A DNA stretch of 64,000 nucleotides from Carboxylicivirga fragile (GTDB lineage: Bacteria; Bacteroidota; Bacteroidia; Bacteroidales; Marinilabiliaceae). The stretch lies in contig JAFMVD010000025.1 in the NCBI GenBank assembly GCA_025499625.1, forward strand, positions 1-64,000. The letters run 5' to 3'. The position numbers and the translations under genes were made by a program. Positions 27,860-37,150 of this stretch are shown here, in pieces (position 1 is the first letter of the stretch; each line of letters opens with the position of its first letter). The notes below the pieces were generated by a model. The model worked only from the letters and a program-made list of their open reading frames with translations, made no database searches and had not been told where the DNA came from.

Positions 27860-29897
27860 TAAGTTTAAAGCAAAATTTGTTGAAGAATCGCTCGACAATA
27901 TCAATGATCTGGAAGAAGCCTTATTTCTTCTGGAAAATGACATGAATAATCGTGAGATTATTGAGCGTATCTTTAGGGCAATGCATTCTCTAAAAGGGGG
28001 AGGCGCCATGTTTGGCTTTAATCATTTGAGCGAATTTACACATCATCTTGAGACTGTATTTGATTTAATTCGGAACGATAAATTGGCTGTTGATAATGAT
28101 ATTATTTCATTAACCTTCGAGGCAATCGATCAGATCAAACACCTTTTACAAGTTGGTGATGTTGATGATGCAGATGAAAAAGCACACCAGTTAGCTTTTA
28201 TTCAACGCATCGAAAAAGTCTCGAATACAGGAGGTGTCAATACTGAAGCTCCTAAAACACAATCAGCAGTAGCTGAAAGTAAACCAGCTGAAGAAGATGG
28301 ATCCAAGAGTTTTCTGATTCATATCAAACCTAATGATGATATACTTAAAAATGGAACCAATCCATTTTATTTGCTCGACGATCTTCATGCAATGGGTAGT
28401 GCGCAAGTATTGGCTTTCGCTAAAGAGGTGCCAGGTTTAGATCAATTTCAACCAATAAGTAATTATTGCCAATGGCAAGTAATACTAAATACGTCTGAAA
28501 GTGTTAATGAAATAAAGGATGTATTCATTTTTGTTGAAGACGAATGCGAAATCTCGATTGAACCACTTAATTCTTCAAACATATTAAATAACACAAACCT
28601 AAAGAATTTAGTTGATACTGCTATTAGTGAACAAAAGCTGATCACTAAAGCTCAACTCGATTCTTTGGAAGGAAGTTCATCTGCTGAGGATAATGCACCA
28701 AAAGATCCTCGCAAACGAACACAGTTAAAAGAGCATAAAATTTCATCCATGAGGGTGAGCTCAGTAAAGATTGATGAATTAGTTAATCTTGTAAGTGAGT
28801 TAGTTACTATACAAGCGCAACTAAATCTATATGCTGAAAAAAGTGGTGAGAATGACATTGTTAATCTTGCTGAAAATATACAAAAGCTTACTCGCCAGTT
28901 ACGCGATAATGCATTTGAAATTAGTCTGATTCCTTTACAAAGCGAATTAATGCGTTTTCAACGTTTGGTTCGAGATCTTTCCAAGGAATTAGACAAAGAA
29001 ATCGACTTTGTAATTGAAGGTGGTGATATCGAATTGGATAAAAACATTATCGAACATTTAACCGATCCACTGTTACATATCATTCGTAACTCTGTTGATC
29101 ATGGTATTGAAATGCCTGATGAACGAATTAAGAATGGAAAGTCGCCAAAGGGAACCATTATTTTTAAAGCCTATTATTCGGGTGCCAGCGTTATAGTTAA
29201 AGTAATTGATGACGGTAAAGGCATTGATCCTGATTTCATACGCGAAAAAGCCATTAAAAAAGGTTTGATCGATAACAAAACAGAATTAAGCCGAAAAGAA
29301 GTATTTGACTTGGTTTTCCTTAGTGGGTTTTCAACTAAAGATCAGGTATCCGATGTTTCAGGGCGAGGCGTAGGAATGGATGTTGTTAAGAAGAAAATTG
29401 GTGAAATACGTGGTGAAGTATCACTTGACTCCGAAATGGGTAAAGGTACTACTTTAACACTTGAATTACCGATGACATTATCCATTATTGATGGCTTACT
29501 TGTTAAAGTTGCAAGCAATCAATATGTGATACCTATTGCCAACATTGAAAAAATCCATGCGATTGACGATATCAATTTTGGTAGTACATTTAGTCATGTA
29601 ATTACCATTGACGATAATCAATATCCATATATTGACTTAAGAGAAACTTTTCAAGAAGAGGCTGTCAGTAAAGGAACAGAGCAATTAATCTTAGTTAAGT
29701 TTGAAGATAAAAAAGTGGGCTTGCTTGTCGATCAGGTAATTGGTGAGTATCAAACCGTGGTAAAAGCTTTAGGTCGATTCCTAAAAAAACAAGAGAACAT
29801 TTCGGGAGCATCTATAATGGGTGACGGTACTATTTCAATGGTTATTGACACGAATCGTTTAATTCATAATAATGCAACTAACAAATACAAAAAGTAA
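27852..29897 (+). CDS. cheA: Chemotaxis histidine kinase CheA
   Basis: 681 residues. P1 Hpt domain 1-105 with His45; linker and a P2-like region about 150-260; P3 dimerisation about 290-360 (ISSMRVSSVKIDELVNLVSELV); P4 ATPase about 365-540 with the N-box HIIRNSVDHGIE, G1 DDGKGID and G2 GRGVGMD; P5 CheW-like about 545-675. It receives signals from MCPs through CheW and phosphorylates CheY and CheB. All catalytic motifs are intact. The start overlaps the Hpt gene by 8 bp. Confidence 0.95.
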   Translation: MIDKFKAKFVEESLDNINDLEEALFLLENDMNNREIIERIFRAMHSLKGGGAMFGFNHLSEFTHHLETVFDLIRNDKLAVDNDIISLTFEAIDQIKHLLQVGDVDDADEKAHQLAFIQRIEKVSNTGGVNTEAPKTQSAVAESKPAEEDGSKSFLIHIKPNDDILKNGTNPFYLLDDLHAMGSAQVLAFAKEVPGLDQFQPISNYCQWQVILNTSESVNEIKDVFIFVEDECEISIEPLNSSNILNNTNLKNLVDTAISEQKLITKAQLDSLEGSSSAEDNAPKDPRKRTQLKEHKISSMRVSSVKIDELVNLVSELVTIQAQLNLYAEKSGENDIVNLAENIQKLTRQLRDNAFEISLIPLQSELMRFQRLVRDLSKELDKEIDFVIEGGDIELDKNIIEHLTDPLLHIIRNSVDHGIEMPDERIKNGKSPKGTIIFKAYYSGASVIVKVIDDGKGIDPDFIREKAIKKGLIDNKTELSRKEVFDLVFLSGFSTKDQVSDVSGRGVGMDVVKKKIGEIRGEVSLDSEMGKGTTLTLELPMTLSIIDGLLVKVASNQYVIPIANIEKIHAIDDINFGSTFSHVITIDDNQYPYIDLRETFQEEAVSKGTEQLILVKFEDKKVGLLVDQVIGEYQTVVKALGRFLKKQENISGASIMGDGTISMVIDTNRLIHNNATNKYKK

Positions 29898-29921
29898 TAT
29901 TTGAGTATTAACAACTTAGGG

Positions 29922-30368
29922 ATGAAAGAACAATTTACATCAATCATATCATTCTACATCAACAAAGAAGTGTTTGCCTTCGATACTTTAAAGGTGCGTA
30001 ATATATTGGAGTATGATAATATAACCCATGTGCCTAATACAAAAGATTATCTTTTGGGCGTAATAAATTTACATGGTAATATTATACCAATTGCCGATTT
30101 TCGAGTAATGATGGGCATGGAGAACATTGAAAACACTCAAGACACATCTATAATTGTTGTTTCAAATGATGGTAAAACAGAGTCCTTAATTGGAATTGTT
30201 GTCGACAGTGTTAAAGAGGTTTTTGACACCGAAGACATTAATGTTCAAGATTCAGTATTTCACGGAAATGCCGGATTGATAAGTGCTTTTGAAGGTTCGA
30301 TACATAAAAATGGTGAGTTCATTCACATCATTGATTTAGATGAAACCGTACAGGAAATTGAAAACTAA
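29922..30368 (+). CDS. cheW: Chemotaxis coupling protein CheW (first copy)
   Basis: 148 residues from the ATG at 29922; an in-frame TTG at 29901 would add seven residues but does not fit the family start. The CheW fold is shown by ISFYINKEVFAFDTLKVRNILEY, LLGVINLHGNIIPIADFR, and GIVVDSVKEVFDTEDINV. It couples MCPs to CheA. A second CheW follows 14 bp later. The two are only distantly similar, so they may serve different receptors. Confidence 0.92.
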   Translation: MKEQFTSIISFYINKEVFAFDTLKVRNILEYDNITHVPNTKDYLLGVINLHGNIIPIADFRVMMGMENIENTQDTSIIVVSNDGKTESLIGIVVDSVKEVFDTEDINVQDSVFHGNAGLISAFEGSIHKNGEFIHIIDLDETVQEIEN

Positions 30369-30382
30369 TAAACTCTAATTAA

Positions 30383-30868
30383 ATGAGTCAGCAAATCGAC
30401 GCATATTTAACTTTTACGATAGGAGAAAATACCTTTGGTATTCATGTCGAGAAGGTACTTGAAATAAAGGAGTATCTGGAACCGAAATCAGTTCCAGAAA
30501 GTTTGCCGTATATTAAAGGAGTAATTGATCATCGTGATCAAATAATTCCCGTAATTGATGCAGCTGCTAAATTTAATATGGGAAACATTTCTATCACACC
30601 TCAATCCTGTATTGTTGTAATGGAGGTTAATAAATCTGAAAATGGTGACCCATTTTCTATTGGTGTGTTGGTAGATGCTGTTTCAGATGTATTTGAGTCT
30701 GACCCTGAGAAAGTACGGAAAATTGAGAATGATTTTAAGCCTGGCTACATAAATGCCACGTATAAAATAAATGAGAATTTAGTGATGATTCTTGACACTG
30801 ATAAGGTGTTTAATGAGAAAGATATTATTGCTCTTGATAAAATCATGAGCGATTTCGAGAACGAATAG
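30383..30868 (+). CDS. Chemotaxis coupling protein CheW (second copy)
   Basis: 161 residues, a single CheW domain: YLTFTIGENTFGIHVEKVLEIKEY, PYIKGVIDHRDQIIPVIDAAAKF, and GVLVDAVSDVFE. It also begins with the QIDAYLTF pattern common in CheW. It stands between the first cheW and cheR, and its stop is separated from the cheR start by a single base. It may link a second receptor set, such as the haem receptor at 3578, to the same CheA; that is inference. Confidence 0.9.
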   Translation: MSQQIDAYLTFTIGENTFGIHVEKVLEIKEYLEPKSVPESLPYIKGVIDHRDQIIPVIDAAAKFNMGNISITPQSCIVVMEVNKSENGDPFSIGVLVDAVSDVFESDPEKVRKIENDFKPGYINATYKINENLVMILDTDKVFNEKDIIALDKIMSDFENE

Positions 30869-30869
30869 A

Positions 30870-31739
30870 ATGCTTGAAAATAAAGATTTAAATACGAATA
30901 AAAAGGAACTGGAATGCTTTAAAGCAGAATTGTCAGATGCCGATTTTTTAGCCTTTAGCGAATTCATTTACAGTGAATTTGGCATAAAGATGCCACCAAT
31001 AAAACGCATAATGCTTCAAGGCCGTTTACTTAAACGTATTCGTGAACTTAATATGCTATCGTACAAAGAGTACAAAGAATATTTTTTCAGTCCTGAAGGA
31101 CAGAAAAAAGAGATCTTTAACTTTTTGAATGTGATTACAACTAATAAGACTGATTTTTTTCGTGAGCCAATCCATTTCGATTTTTTAAGAGATCAGATAT
31201 TACCTCAGTATATTAAAAACAATGAGGCTCTTAAAGTTTGGAGTGCTGGCTGCTCAAGTGGAGAAGAACCTTATACTATTTCAATTGTACTAAACGAGTT
31301 CAAGGCTGAAAATCCAACATTCCGATTTTCCATTCTTGGGTCAGATATCTCAAATAGAGTTTTATCTAATGCGGCTAAAGGAGTATATGCTGAAAATAAG
31401 GTAGGTTTAATGCCCATGTCTCTTAAGAAAAAATATTTTCTTAAGAGTAAAGATAGGGCAAATCCATCCGTAAGGGTAAAGCCCGAACTGCAATCGTTTT
31501 TATCACTCAAGTATGTCAACCTTATGGATGGGCAATATGATGTGAACGAAACCTTTGATGTGATCTTTTGTCGTAACGTTTTAATTTATTTTGATCGTGC
31601 TACGCAAGAGAAGGTGATTAGCAAATTATGTAATTATTTAAAACCCGGGGGGTACTTTTTTATTGGACACTCCGAATCATTATCTGGTATGAATGTGCCG
31701 CTTAAGCACATTAAACCAACCATATTTATTAAAGAATAA
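30870..31739 (+). CDS. cheR: Chemoreceptor methyltransferase CheR
   Basis: 289 residues with the two CheR domains: N-terminal helical part (about 20-95, with TTNKTDFFRE) and the SAM-dependent Rossmann part. The SAM site AGCSSGEEPYT is canonical, followed by ILGSDIS, FDVIFCRNVLIYFD and LKPGGYFFIGHSESL. It methylates receptor glutamates for adaptation. This is the complete, canonical one of three CheR-like proteins in the operon. The NYEKF tail on the receptor at 25038 is a possible docking site. Confidence 0.94.
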   Translation: MLENKDLNTNKKELECFKAELSDADFLAFSEFIYSEFGIKMPPIKRIMLQGRLLKRIRELNMLSYKEYKEYFFSPEGQKKEIFNFLNVITTNKTDFFREPIHFDFLRDQILPQYIKNNEALKVWSAGCSSGEEPYTISIVLNEFKAENPTFRFSILGSDISNRVLSNAAKGVYAENKVGLMPMSLKKKYFLKSKDRANPSVRVKPELQSFLSLKYVNLMDGQYDVNETFDVIFCRNVLIYFDRATQEKVISKLCNYLKPGGYFFIGHSESLSGMNVPLKHIKPTIFIKE

Positions 31740-31768
31740 TAACAGTCCGGAAATATAAAATTATAGTT

Positions 31769-32668
31769 ATGAGCGAATTAACGGATAGGCAACTTTTAAA
31801 GGAACTCAGGTTAAGACTTGAAGAGAGAAAAAAGTATGATACTGAAATGAAAGAGCTTTCCAAAGACTTTCAAACAGTAACAAAGAAACTTAAGGAATCA
31901 GAGGCGCTAAAAAGTCACTTTATTTCTAATATTTCTAACGAAATAGTAAACCCTTTTACTTCCATATTGGGATTATCTAAAGCTATTCTTTCAGTCGAAA
32001 AAAACGATTGGAAAAAGGTGGTTTCGATGGTCGCATTAATCCATAGTGAAGCTTTTAACCTTGATTTTCAGCTAAAGAATATTTTTGTTGCAGCAAAAAT
32101 TGAAGCTGGTGAAATAGCGCCAAATATTACAAAGGTTAATATCCGAAGTGTTGCACAATCGGTAATTGATGCATTTAATATCATCTCACGAAAAATGGGA
32201 ATTGATATAGATCTTCAGTTTAATGTTGAATATGGTTTTGGTAAAAACTTTTATTTTAAAACCGATTCAGAAAAAATAAAGCTTGTTTTAAGTAACCTCA
32301 TTAATAATGCCTTAAAATACAGTTATAAAGACAGTAAAGTAACTGTAAAGATATGGGTTGATGATGATATTTTAAATATAGCTGTTCAAGACAGTGGTAC
32401 AGGAATCTCAGAAAAGAATCAGAAAATTATTTTCGAACGATTCAAGCGTCTTGACTCTGGTATTAATTCAATTAACCGTGGACATGGATTAGGATTATCT
32501 ATTACCAAAGCATTACTCGATGTATTAGGCGGTCACATAGATATTGAAAGTAAAAAAGGAGAAGGATCAACCTTTACTGTTAATTTGCCGGAAGCCAAAA
32601 ATATTATTGAAGGTTTCAGTGGTGATGGTAATGATGTGTTCTTTGATGACGATGACGAGATTTTTTAA
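31769..32668 (+). CDS. Histidine-kinase-like protein lacking the phospho-acceptor histidine
   Basis: 299 residues, no membrane segment. A coiled coil (about 8-48) is followed by a HisKA-type dimerisation helix, then a HATPase domain (about 150-285) with N-box LINNALKYSY, G1 QDSGTGIS, and G2 GHGLGLSI. The H-box reads ISNISNEIVNP: Asn57 (codon AAC) replaces the histidine of the usual SHEIRTP. It therefore cannot autophosphorylate in the normal way. It may act as an ATP-dependent scaffold or phosphatase, or phosphorylate a partner in trans. An acidic tail (DDDDEIF) closes it. It sits between cheR and cheD. Confidence 0.85.
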   Translation: MSELTDRQLLKELRLRLEERKKYDTEMKELSKDFQTVTKKLKESEALKSHFISNISNEIVNPFTSILGLSKAILSVEKNDWKKVVSMVALIHSEAFNLDFQLKNIFVAAKIEAGEIAPNITKVNIRSVAQSVIDAFNIISRKMGIDIDLQFNVEYGFGKNFYFKTDSEKIKLVLSNLINNALKYSYKDSKVTVKIWVDDDILNIAVQDSGTGISEKNQKIIFERFKRLDSGINSINRGHGLGLSITKALLDVLGGHIDIESKKGEGSTFTVNLPEAKNIIEGFSGDGNDVFFDDDDEIF

Positions 32669-32676
32669 GGAATAAT

Positions 32677-33153
32677 ATGGAGAAGAATTATTTACAACAT
32701 TTTCTCTACCCCTCTTCCTTACATGTCAATAAAGATCCATACGTCATTAAAACCATATTAGGAAGCTGCGTAGCAGTCTGTATCTGGGATAAGAAGCTAA
32801 AATTTGGTGGTATGAACCATTACATGCTTCCTAACTGGAATGGGAACGACTTGGCTTCCCCAAAGTATGGTAACATTGCAATCGATAAGATTATTGAACG
32901 CATGTTTTATTTAGGCAGTGAGAAAAAGAATTTGGTAGCTAAAATATTCGGCGGTGGCGAATTACTCGAAGCTAGTACAGGCAACTCCATGCTCATTGGA
33001 GAACGTAACATACGTGTTGCGCGCCTTATGCTTGAAGAGCGAGACATTCCCATTGTAGCATCTAGTACGGGAGGAAAAAGAGGCCGAAAAATTTTATTTT
33101 TCAATGATACAGGCGAGGTACGCCATAAGTTTCTAGAAAAAAAAGTATATTAA
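32677..33153 (+). CDS. cheD: Chemoreceptor glutamine deamidase CheD
   Basis: 158 residues. CheD deamidates receptor glutamines and, in some bacteria, assists CheC-type phosphatases. The catalytic site is visible: Cys in ILGSCVAVCIWD, then His in GGMNHYMLPN. KIFGGGELL and ILFFNDTGEV follow as in the family. It is 8 bp after the histidine-less kinase and 130 bp before cheB. No CheC or CheX was seen, so the deamidase role is more likely than CheC regulation. Confidence 0.93.
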   Translation: MEKNYLQHFLYPSSLHVNKDPYVIKTILGSCVAVCIWDKKLKFGGMNHYMLPNWNGNDLASPKYGNIAIDKIIERMFYLGSEKKNLVAKIFGGGELLEASTGNSMLIGERNIRVARLMLEERDIPIVASSTGGKRGRKILFFNDTGEVRHKFLEKKVY

Positions 33154-33210
33154 GGCTTCATAAAATGTAACAAAGTAGTTTCTTTATTGTAGAGAAGAAA
33201 TGAAAGAAAT

Positions 33211-33263
33211 TGCTTAAGTTGGCACTTTAAGCAAAGGACACTCGAAAACGAAATAGTTTTCGA
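33211..33263. other. Two adjacent hairpins in the cheD-cheB gap
   Basis: Inverted repeats TGCTTAA (33211-33217) / TTAAGCA (33227-33233) and TCGAAAAC (33242-33249) / GTTTTCGA (33256-33263), loop GAAATA. Neither has a clear T-run, so they look like RNA-stability or attenuation elements rather than terminators. The gap is the largest within the operon's first half. Confidence 0.45.
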
Positions 33264-33283
33264 TAAATAAAAGGAATTGAGGC

Positions 33284-34363
33284 ATGGAAAAAAAGATTCG
33301 GGTACTTGTTGTTGATGATTCGGCTGTAGTTAGACAAAGCTTATCATCTATTCTTGAATCAGATCCTGATATTGAAGTAATGGGTACTGCTGCAGATCCT
33401 ATCATTGCAGTAAAAAAAATAATGAAAGAAATTCCCGATGTTATTACACTTGACATCGAAATGCCCCGAATGGATGGTTTGACATTTCTACGAAAAATAA
33501 TGTCTCAACATCCCATTCCTGTGGTTGTTATCTCTAGTTTAACAACAGAGGGAACCGAGGTAGCCATGAAAGCACTCGAATATGGCGCAAGTGAAATTAT
33601 TGGTAAACCTGCAATGAATGCCGCTCAATTCATTAATGAATCCAAAATTTTACTTTGCGATGCCGTAAAAGCTGCATCACATGTTAAGCTAAAACGCCGC
33701 AAGATAGCTACTGCTCCTCCAATGCCTGCCGTTAAGCCAAAATATTCTGCGGATGTAATGATCGATAAAGCGCCGTCATTTAAGCGTATTATTGATACTG
33801 AAAAAATAATTGTACTTGGGGCATCAACGGGAGGTACTGAAGCTATTCGACAATTTCTGAAGCGATTACCCGATAAAATGCCTGGTATTGCTATCGTACA
33901 ACATATGCCTGAGGGCTTTACCAAATCTTTTGCCAATAGCCTTAATAATATTTGTGGTCTTGAAGTTAAAGAAGCTGAACACGGTGATAAGTTATATCAA
34001 GGCCGGGTTTTAGTTGCTCCAGGTAATAAGCACATGTTATTAAAACGAGTTGGTAAAGAATATTCGGTAGATGTAAAAGAAGGGCCACTTGTTAACCGAC
34101 ATCGCCCATCGGTGGATGTACTTTTCCGGTCAGCAGCAAGATATGCCGGTAATAATGCAACCGCTATTATACTAACGGGTATGGGTAATGATGGAGCCAA
34201 AGGTTTGCTAGAGTTGAAAGAGTCCGGTGCTCATACTATTGCTCAAGATGAAGCCTCGTCGGTTGTATTCGGAATGCCAAAGGAAGCTATTAAGCTTGAC
34301 GCGGCAAATCAAATATTATCGCTTGAAAAAATAGCACCATACATAATATCCAAATTAGGATAA
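33284..34363 (+). CDS. cheB: Chemotaxis methylesterase/response regulator CheB
   Basis: 359 residues. Receiver domain (1-120) with Asp11-Asp12 and phospho-site Asp57 ([12 protein letters not shown]), then a linker and the methylesterase domain (about 165-355). The catalytic triad is intact: Ser in LGASTGGT, His in QHMPEGF, and Asp in GMGNDGAKG. It removes methyl groups from receptors when phosphorylated by CheA. It closes the canonical half of the operon; the next gene begins 44 bp later. Confidence 0.95.
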   Translation: MEKKIRVLVVDDSAVVRQSLSSILESDPDIEVMGTAADPIIAVKKIMKEIPDVITLDIEMPRMDGLTFLRKIMSQHPIPVVVISSLTTEGTEVAMKALEYGASEIIGKPAMNAAQFINESKILLCDAVKAASHVKLKRRKIATAPPMPAVKPKYSADVMIDKAPSFKRIIDTEKIIVLGASTGGTEAIRQFLKRLPDKMPGIAIVQHMPEGFTKSFANSLNNICGLEVKEAEHGDKLYQGRVLVAPGNKHMLLKRVGKEYSVDVKEGPLVNRHRPSVDVLFRSAARYAGNNATAIILTGMGNDGAKGLLELKESGAHTIAQDEASSVVFGMPKEAIKLDAANQILSLEKIAPYIISKLG

Positions 34364-34407
34364 TAATTCATGTATTTTTAATTGATTGAACTTAACACTA
34401 TTTTCTA

Positions 34408-36285
34408 ATGGGAAAAGGAAATATAAAAAATATAAGAAGTAAATTTACCTTAAGAGGGTTCTTACTTGGTCTGACTATCTATTTAGTTGCGTTGTTTTTA
34501 GGCGTTCAAATTATAGGTGATACATACAAGCTAAATAGTATATTTGATCTATATCCAATTCTTCCGGCCTTGTGGATATTTACCATATTCCCATTTGTGA
34601 CAGCCTATATTGGTTACTATATATCAGGTAATTTTAATAATGTCATCAAAAAGCAGCGCAAACACCTGAAACATGAAGCCCATAGAAGTAACTTAGTTTT
34701 AGACTTTGTTGATAACCTTCGTCAGGATAATTTTGAAGCAGCTTTGCAGCTAAATGAAGAAAAGGATACACTTGCCAAATCCTTATTACGTTTACGCGAT
34801 TATCTTATCAAAAGTAAAAAAGATGAAGAGCAACGTAGGGTTGAAGAAGAACAACGTAATTGGGTAACCCAGGGTCTTGCACAATTTGGGGAGATCTTGC
34901 GAAAAGAAAGTGATAACCTTGAAGATTTAAGTTACAACATTATCAATTACCTGGTTGATTATATGAAAATTAATCAAGCAGGTTTTTATCTCTTAAATAA
35001 CTTAAGCAAAACCGAGAAATTTTTTGAGCTTACGGCTTGTGTTGCGTTTGACCGCAAGAAGTTTACCGATAAGCGAATTGATTGGGAAGAGGGCTTAATT
35101 GGTAGATGTGCACTTGAAATGGAAACCATCTATATGACGGATGTTCCTAACGATTACTTAAATATTACATCGGGTTTAGGTGAAGCTAACCCTCGATCAA
35201 TTCTAATTGTACCATTAAAAACGAACGATGAAATATATGGCGTACTTGAAATGGCCAGCTTCAAAGAGTTTGACGATTATGAGATTGAATTCGTTGAAAA
35301 AACGGCTGAAAGTATTGCCTTAACCATTTCATCTGTACAAAATACCATACGCACTACAAAACTTCTTAAAGAGACGCAGAATCAAGCTGAGCGAATGTCG
35401 CAACAGGAAGAAGAGCTTCGTCAGAACCTGGAAGAAATGCAGGCTACTCAAGAAGAAAGTGACCGCCGCGAAGTAGAGATGAAAGGTATTTTAGAGGCCA
35501 TTGATCATGCTGCCATTAGCTCCGAATTTGAAGTGGATGGTACGCTTATTAATGTCAATCAAAACTTCTTAAGAACATATAGGTACAATCCTGAAGAAAT
35601 TGATGGACAGAATATAAAAATATTCTTCTTTAAAGATGATGTTACTGAACTTGATCAGATATTAACTGATCTGCGAAATGGACATAATTTTAAAGGTAGA
35701 GTTAAGCGCAGGACTAAAATGGGAGATGAAATTTTCCTATTAAGTACCTACACTCCGGTAATTGATCATGAAGGTGAGATTATTAAGATTCTAAGCCTTG
35801 AGAATGACATTACGGAACAAGTTAAAATGGAAGAAGAGCTTAAGCACAGTAAAGATGAACTGGGCGTAATGCTTGATGAAGCCAAGAAAGAAGTAACAGA
35901 ACAATTTAAGGAAATTGAAGCGGTTAAAATCAGGAATGAGAAAACACTTGAAGGTGCCTTGGATGCCATTATTACTACTAATAAAGATGGTATACTCGAA
36001 TTCTTTAACGTTGCTGCTGAAAAACTTTGGGGCTATGATAGATCGGAAGTACTAGGCCAACATGCCTCAATGTTATTCTCCGATGAAACCCAAAAGAACG
36101 ATGAATTCATATCTGCTTTCATATCTAGTGATAAAGATAAAATTATAGGTGAGCGCCGCGAAGCACCAATAAAAAATAAAGTTGGTACTGAAGAAGCTGT
36201 ACTTTTCTTATTGTCAGAAGCAAAAGTTGGAGAGGATCATTCTGTAACAGCCTTCATTCAGAACGTTGAGGTAGAGTTATTTTAA
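34408..36285 (+). CDS. Membrane sensor with GAF and two PAS domains, no output domain
   Basis: 625 residues: two membrane helices (about 16-36 and 50-72), a coiled coil, a GAF domain (about 155-310), another coil, PAS 1 (about 355-480, with ENDITEQ end) and PAS 2 (about 505-620). It stops after the second PAS, with no kinase, cyclase or methyl-accepting domain. The GAF part is close to that of the protein at 39325 (shared ITSGL, SLIIVPL-type stretches), so the two probably arose from one ancestor. It heads the non-canonical half of the operon and probably acts by protein contact. Confidence 0.82.
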   Translation: MGKGNIKNIRSKFTLRGFLLGLTIYLVALFLGVQIIGDTYKLNSIFDLYPILPALWIFTIFPFVTAYIGYYISGNFNNVIKKQRKHLKHEAHRSNLVLDFVDNLRQDNFEAALQLNEEKDTLAKSLLRLRDYLIKSKKDEEQRRVEEEQRNWVTQGLAQFGEILRKESDNLEDLSYNIINYLVDYMKINQAGFYLLNNLSKTEKFFELTACVAFDRKKFTDKRIDWEEGLIGRCALEMETIYMTDVPNDYLNITSGLGEANPRSILIVPLKTNDEIYGVLEMASFKEFDDYEIEFVEKTAESIALTISSVQNTIRTTKLLKETQNQAERMSQQEEELRQNLEEMQATQEESDRREVEMKGILEAIDHAAISSEFEVDGTLINVNQNFLRTYRYNPEEIDGQNIKIFFFKDDVTELDQILTDLRNGHNFKGRVKRRTKMGDEIFLLSTYTPVIDHEGEIIKILSLENDITEQVKMEEELKHSKDELGVMLDEAKKEVTEQFKEIEAVKIRNEKTLEGALDAIITTNKDGILEFFNVAAEKLWGYDRSEVLGQHASMLFSDETQKNDEFISAFISSDKDKIIGERREAPIKNKVGTEEAVLFLLSEAKVGEDHSVTAFIQNVEVELF

Positions 36286-36294
36286 AGTTGTGAT

Positions 36295-37146
36295 ATGATA
36301 GAGGGGATTGAACTAAAGCAATATTTGCATGAGCTAAAGAAGCATACGGCTTATGATTTTAGCGATTATTCCGATAATTCTATTCATCGTAGAATTTTAA
36401 AGATTCTAAAAGACTACGATATTTCAATGGAGCAACTAATAGAACGAACAAAATCGGATAGTGCCTTTGTCGAAAAAGTTGTTGAAGAGATTACGGTAAA
36501 CACAACCGAATTATTTCGAGATACACATATATGGAGTGCTTTTTATGAAAAAATATACCCTTCAATAAAGAGCAAAAAATTCATTAATATTTGGCATGCT
36601 GGTTGCAGCTCTGGAATGGAAGTCTATTCAAACCTAATATTATTAAATGAGTTAGGCCTATTAGATAAAGCGAGAGTTTACGCTACAGATATTAACACAC
36701 GTATGGTGACCATGTCCAAAAATGGTCAATACAATTATCGCTTCAACTATAGGTACCTCGATGATTTCAATTCAACGCTTGCTAAAAAACCGATTAATGG
36801 TATTTCTAAAATCGATTTTAGCAAATATTTTGATATTGATGAGGACAAGGATACAATGACTGTAAAAGCTTTTCTTCGTAAAGTTCCTCAGTTTATCAAG
36901 CACGATTTAGTACAGGAAGAAGTGCCCTTTTTCAATAAATTCGATATTGTTTTCTGTCGAAATGTATTGATCTACTTTAATAGCAAACTTCAATCCAAGA
37001 TATTTAAATTGTTTTATGAGCAAATGTATCCAGGTAGCTTCCTTCTTTTAGGTAATCATGAAGTTTTATCTGGTTTTTATAAAACCAAGTTTATAAAAAA
37101 CGGGCCAGTATTTGTAAAAAATACTGCCTTTCATTTCAAATATTAG
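36295..37146 (+). CDS. CheR-like methyltransferase (second copy)
   Basis: 283 residues with both CheR domains. The N-terminal domain has the TVNTTELFRD block. The SAM site is AGCSSGMEVYS, differing from the usual GEEPYS at two positions. YATDIN, DIVFCRNVLIYF and the closing FLLLGNHEVLSG are kept, so it may still methylate. It differs enough from the CheR at 30870 to suggest another substrate, possibly the adjacent GAF/PAS sensor. It lies 9 bp after that sensor and 4 bp before the next CheR-like gene. Confidence 0.85.
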   Translation: MIEGIELKQYLHELKKHTAYDFSDYSDNSIHRRILKILKDYDISMEQLIERTKSDSAFVEKVVEEITVNTTELFRDTHIWSAFYEKIYPSIKSKKFINIWHAGCSSGMEVYSNLILLNELGLLDKARVYATDINTRMVTMSKNGQYNYRFNYRYLDDFNSTLAKKPINGISKIDFSKYFDIDEDKDTMTVKAFLRKVPQFIKHDLVQEEVPFFNKFDIVFCRNVLIYFNSKLQSKIFKLFYEQMYPGSFLLLGNHEVLSGFYKTKFIKNGPVFVKNTAFHFKY

Positions 37147-37150
37147 TCAA

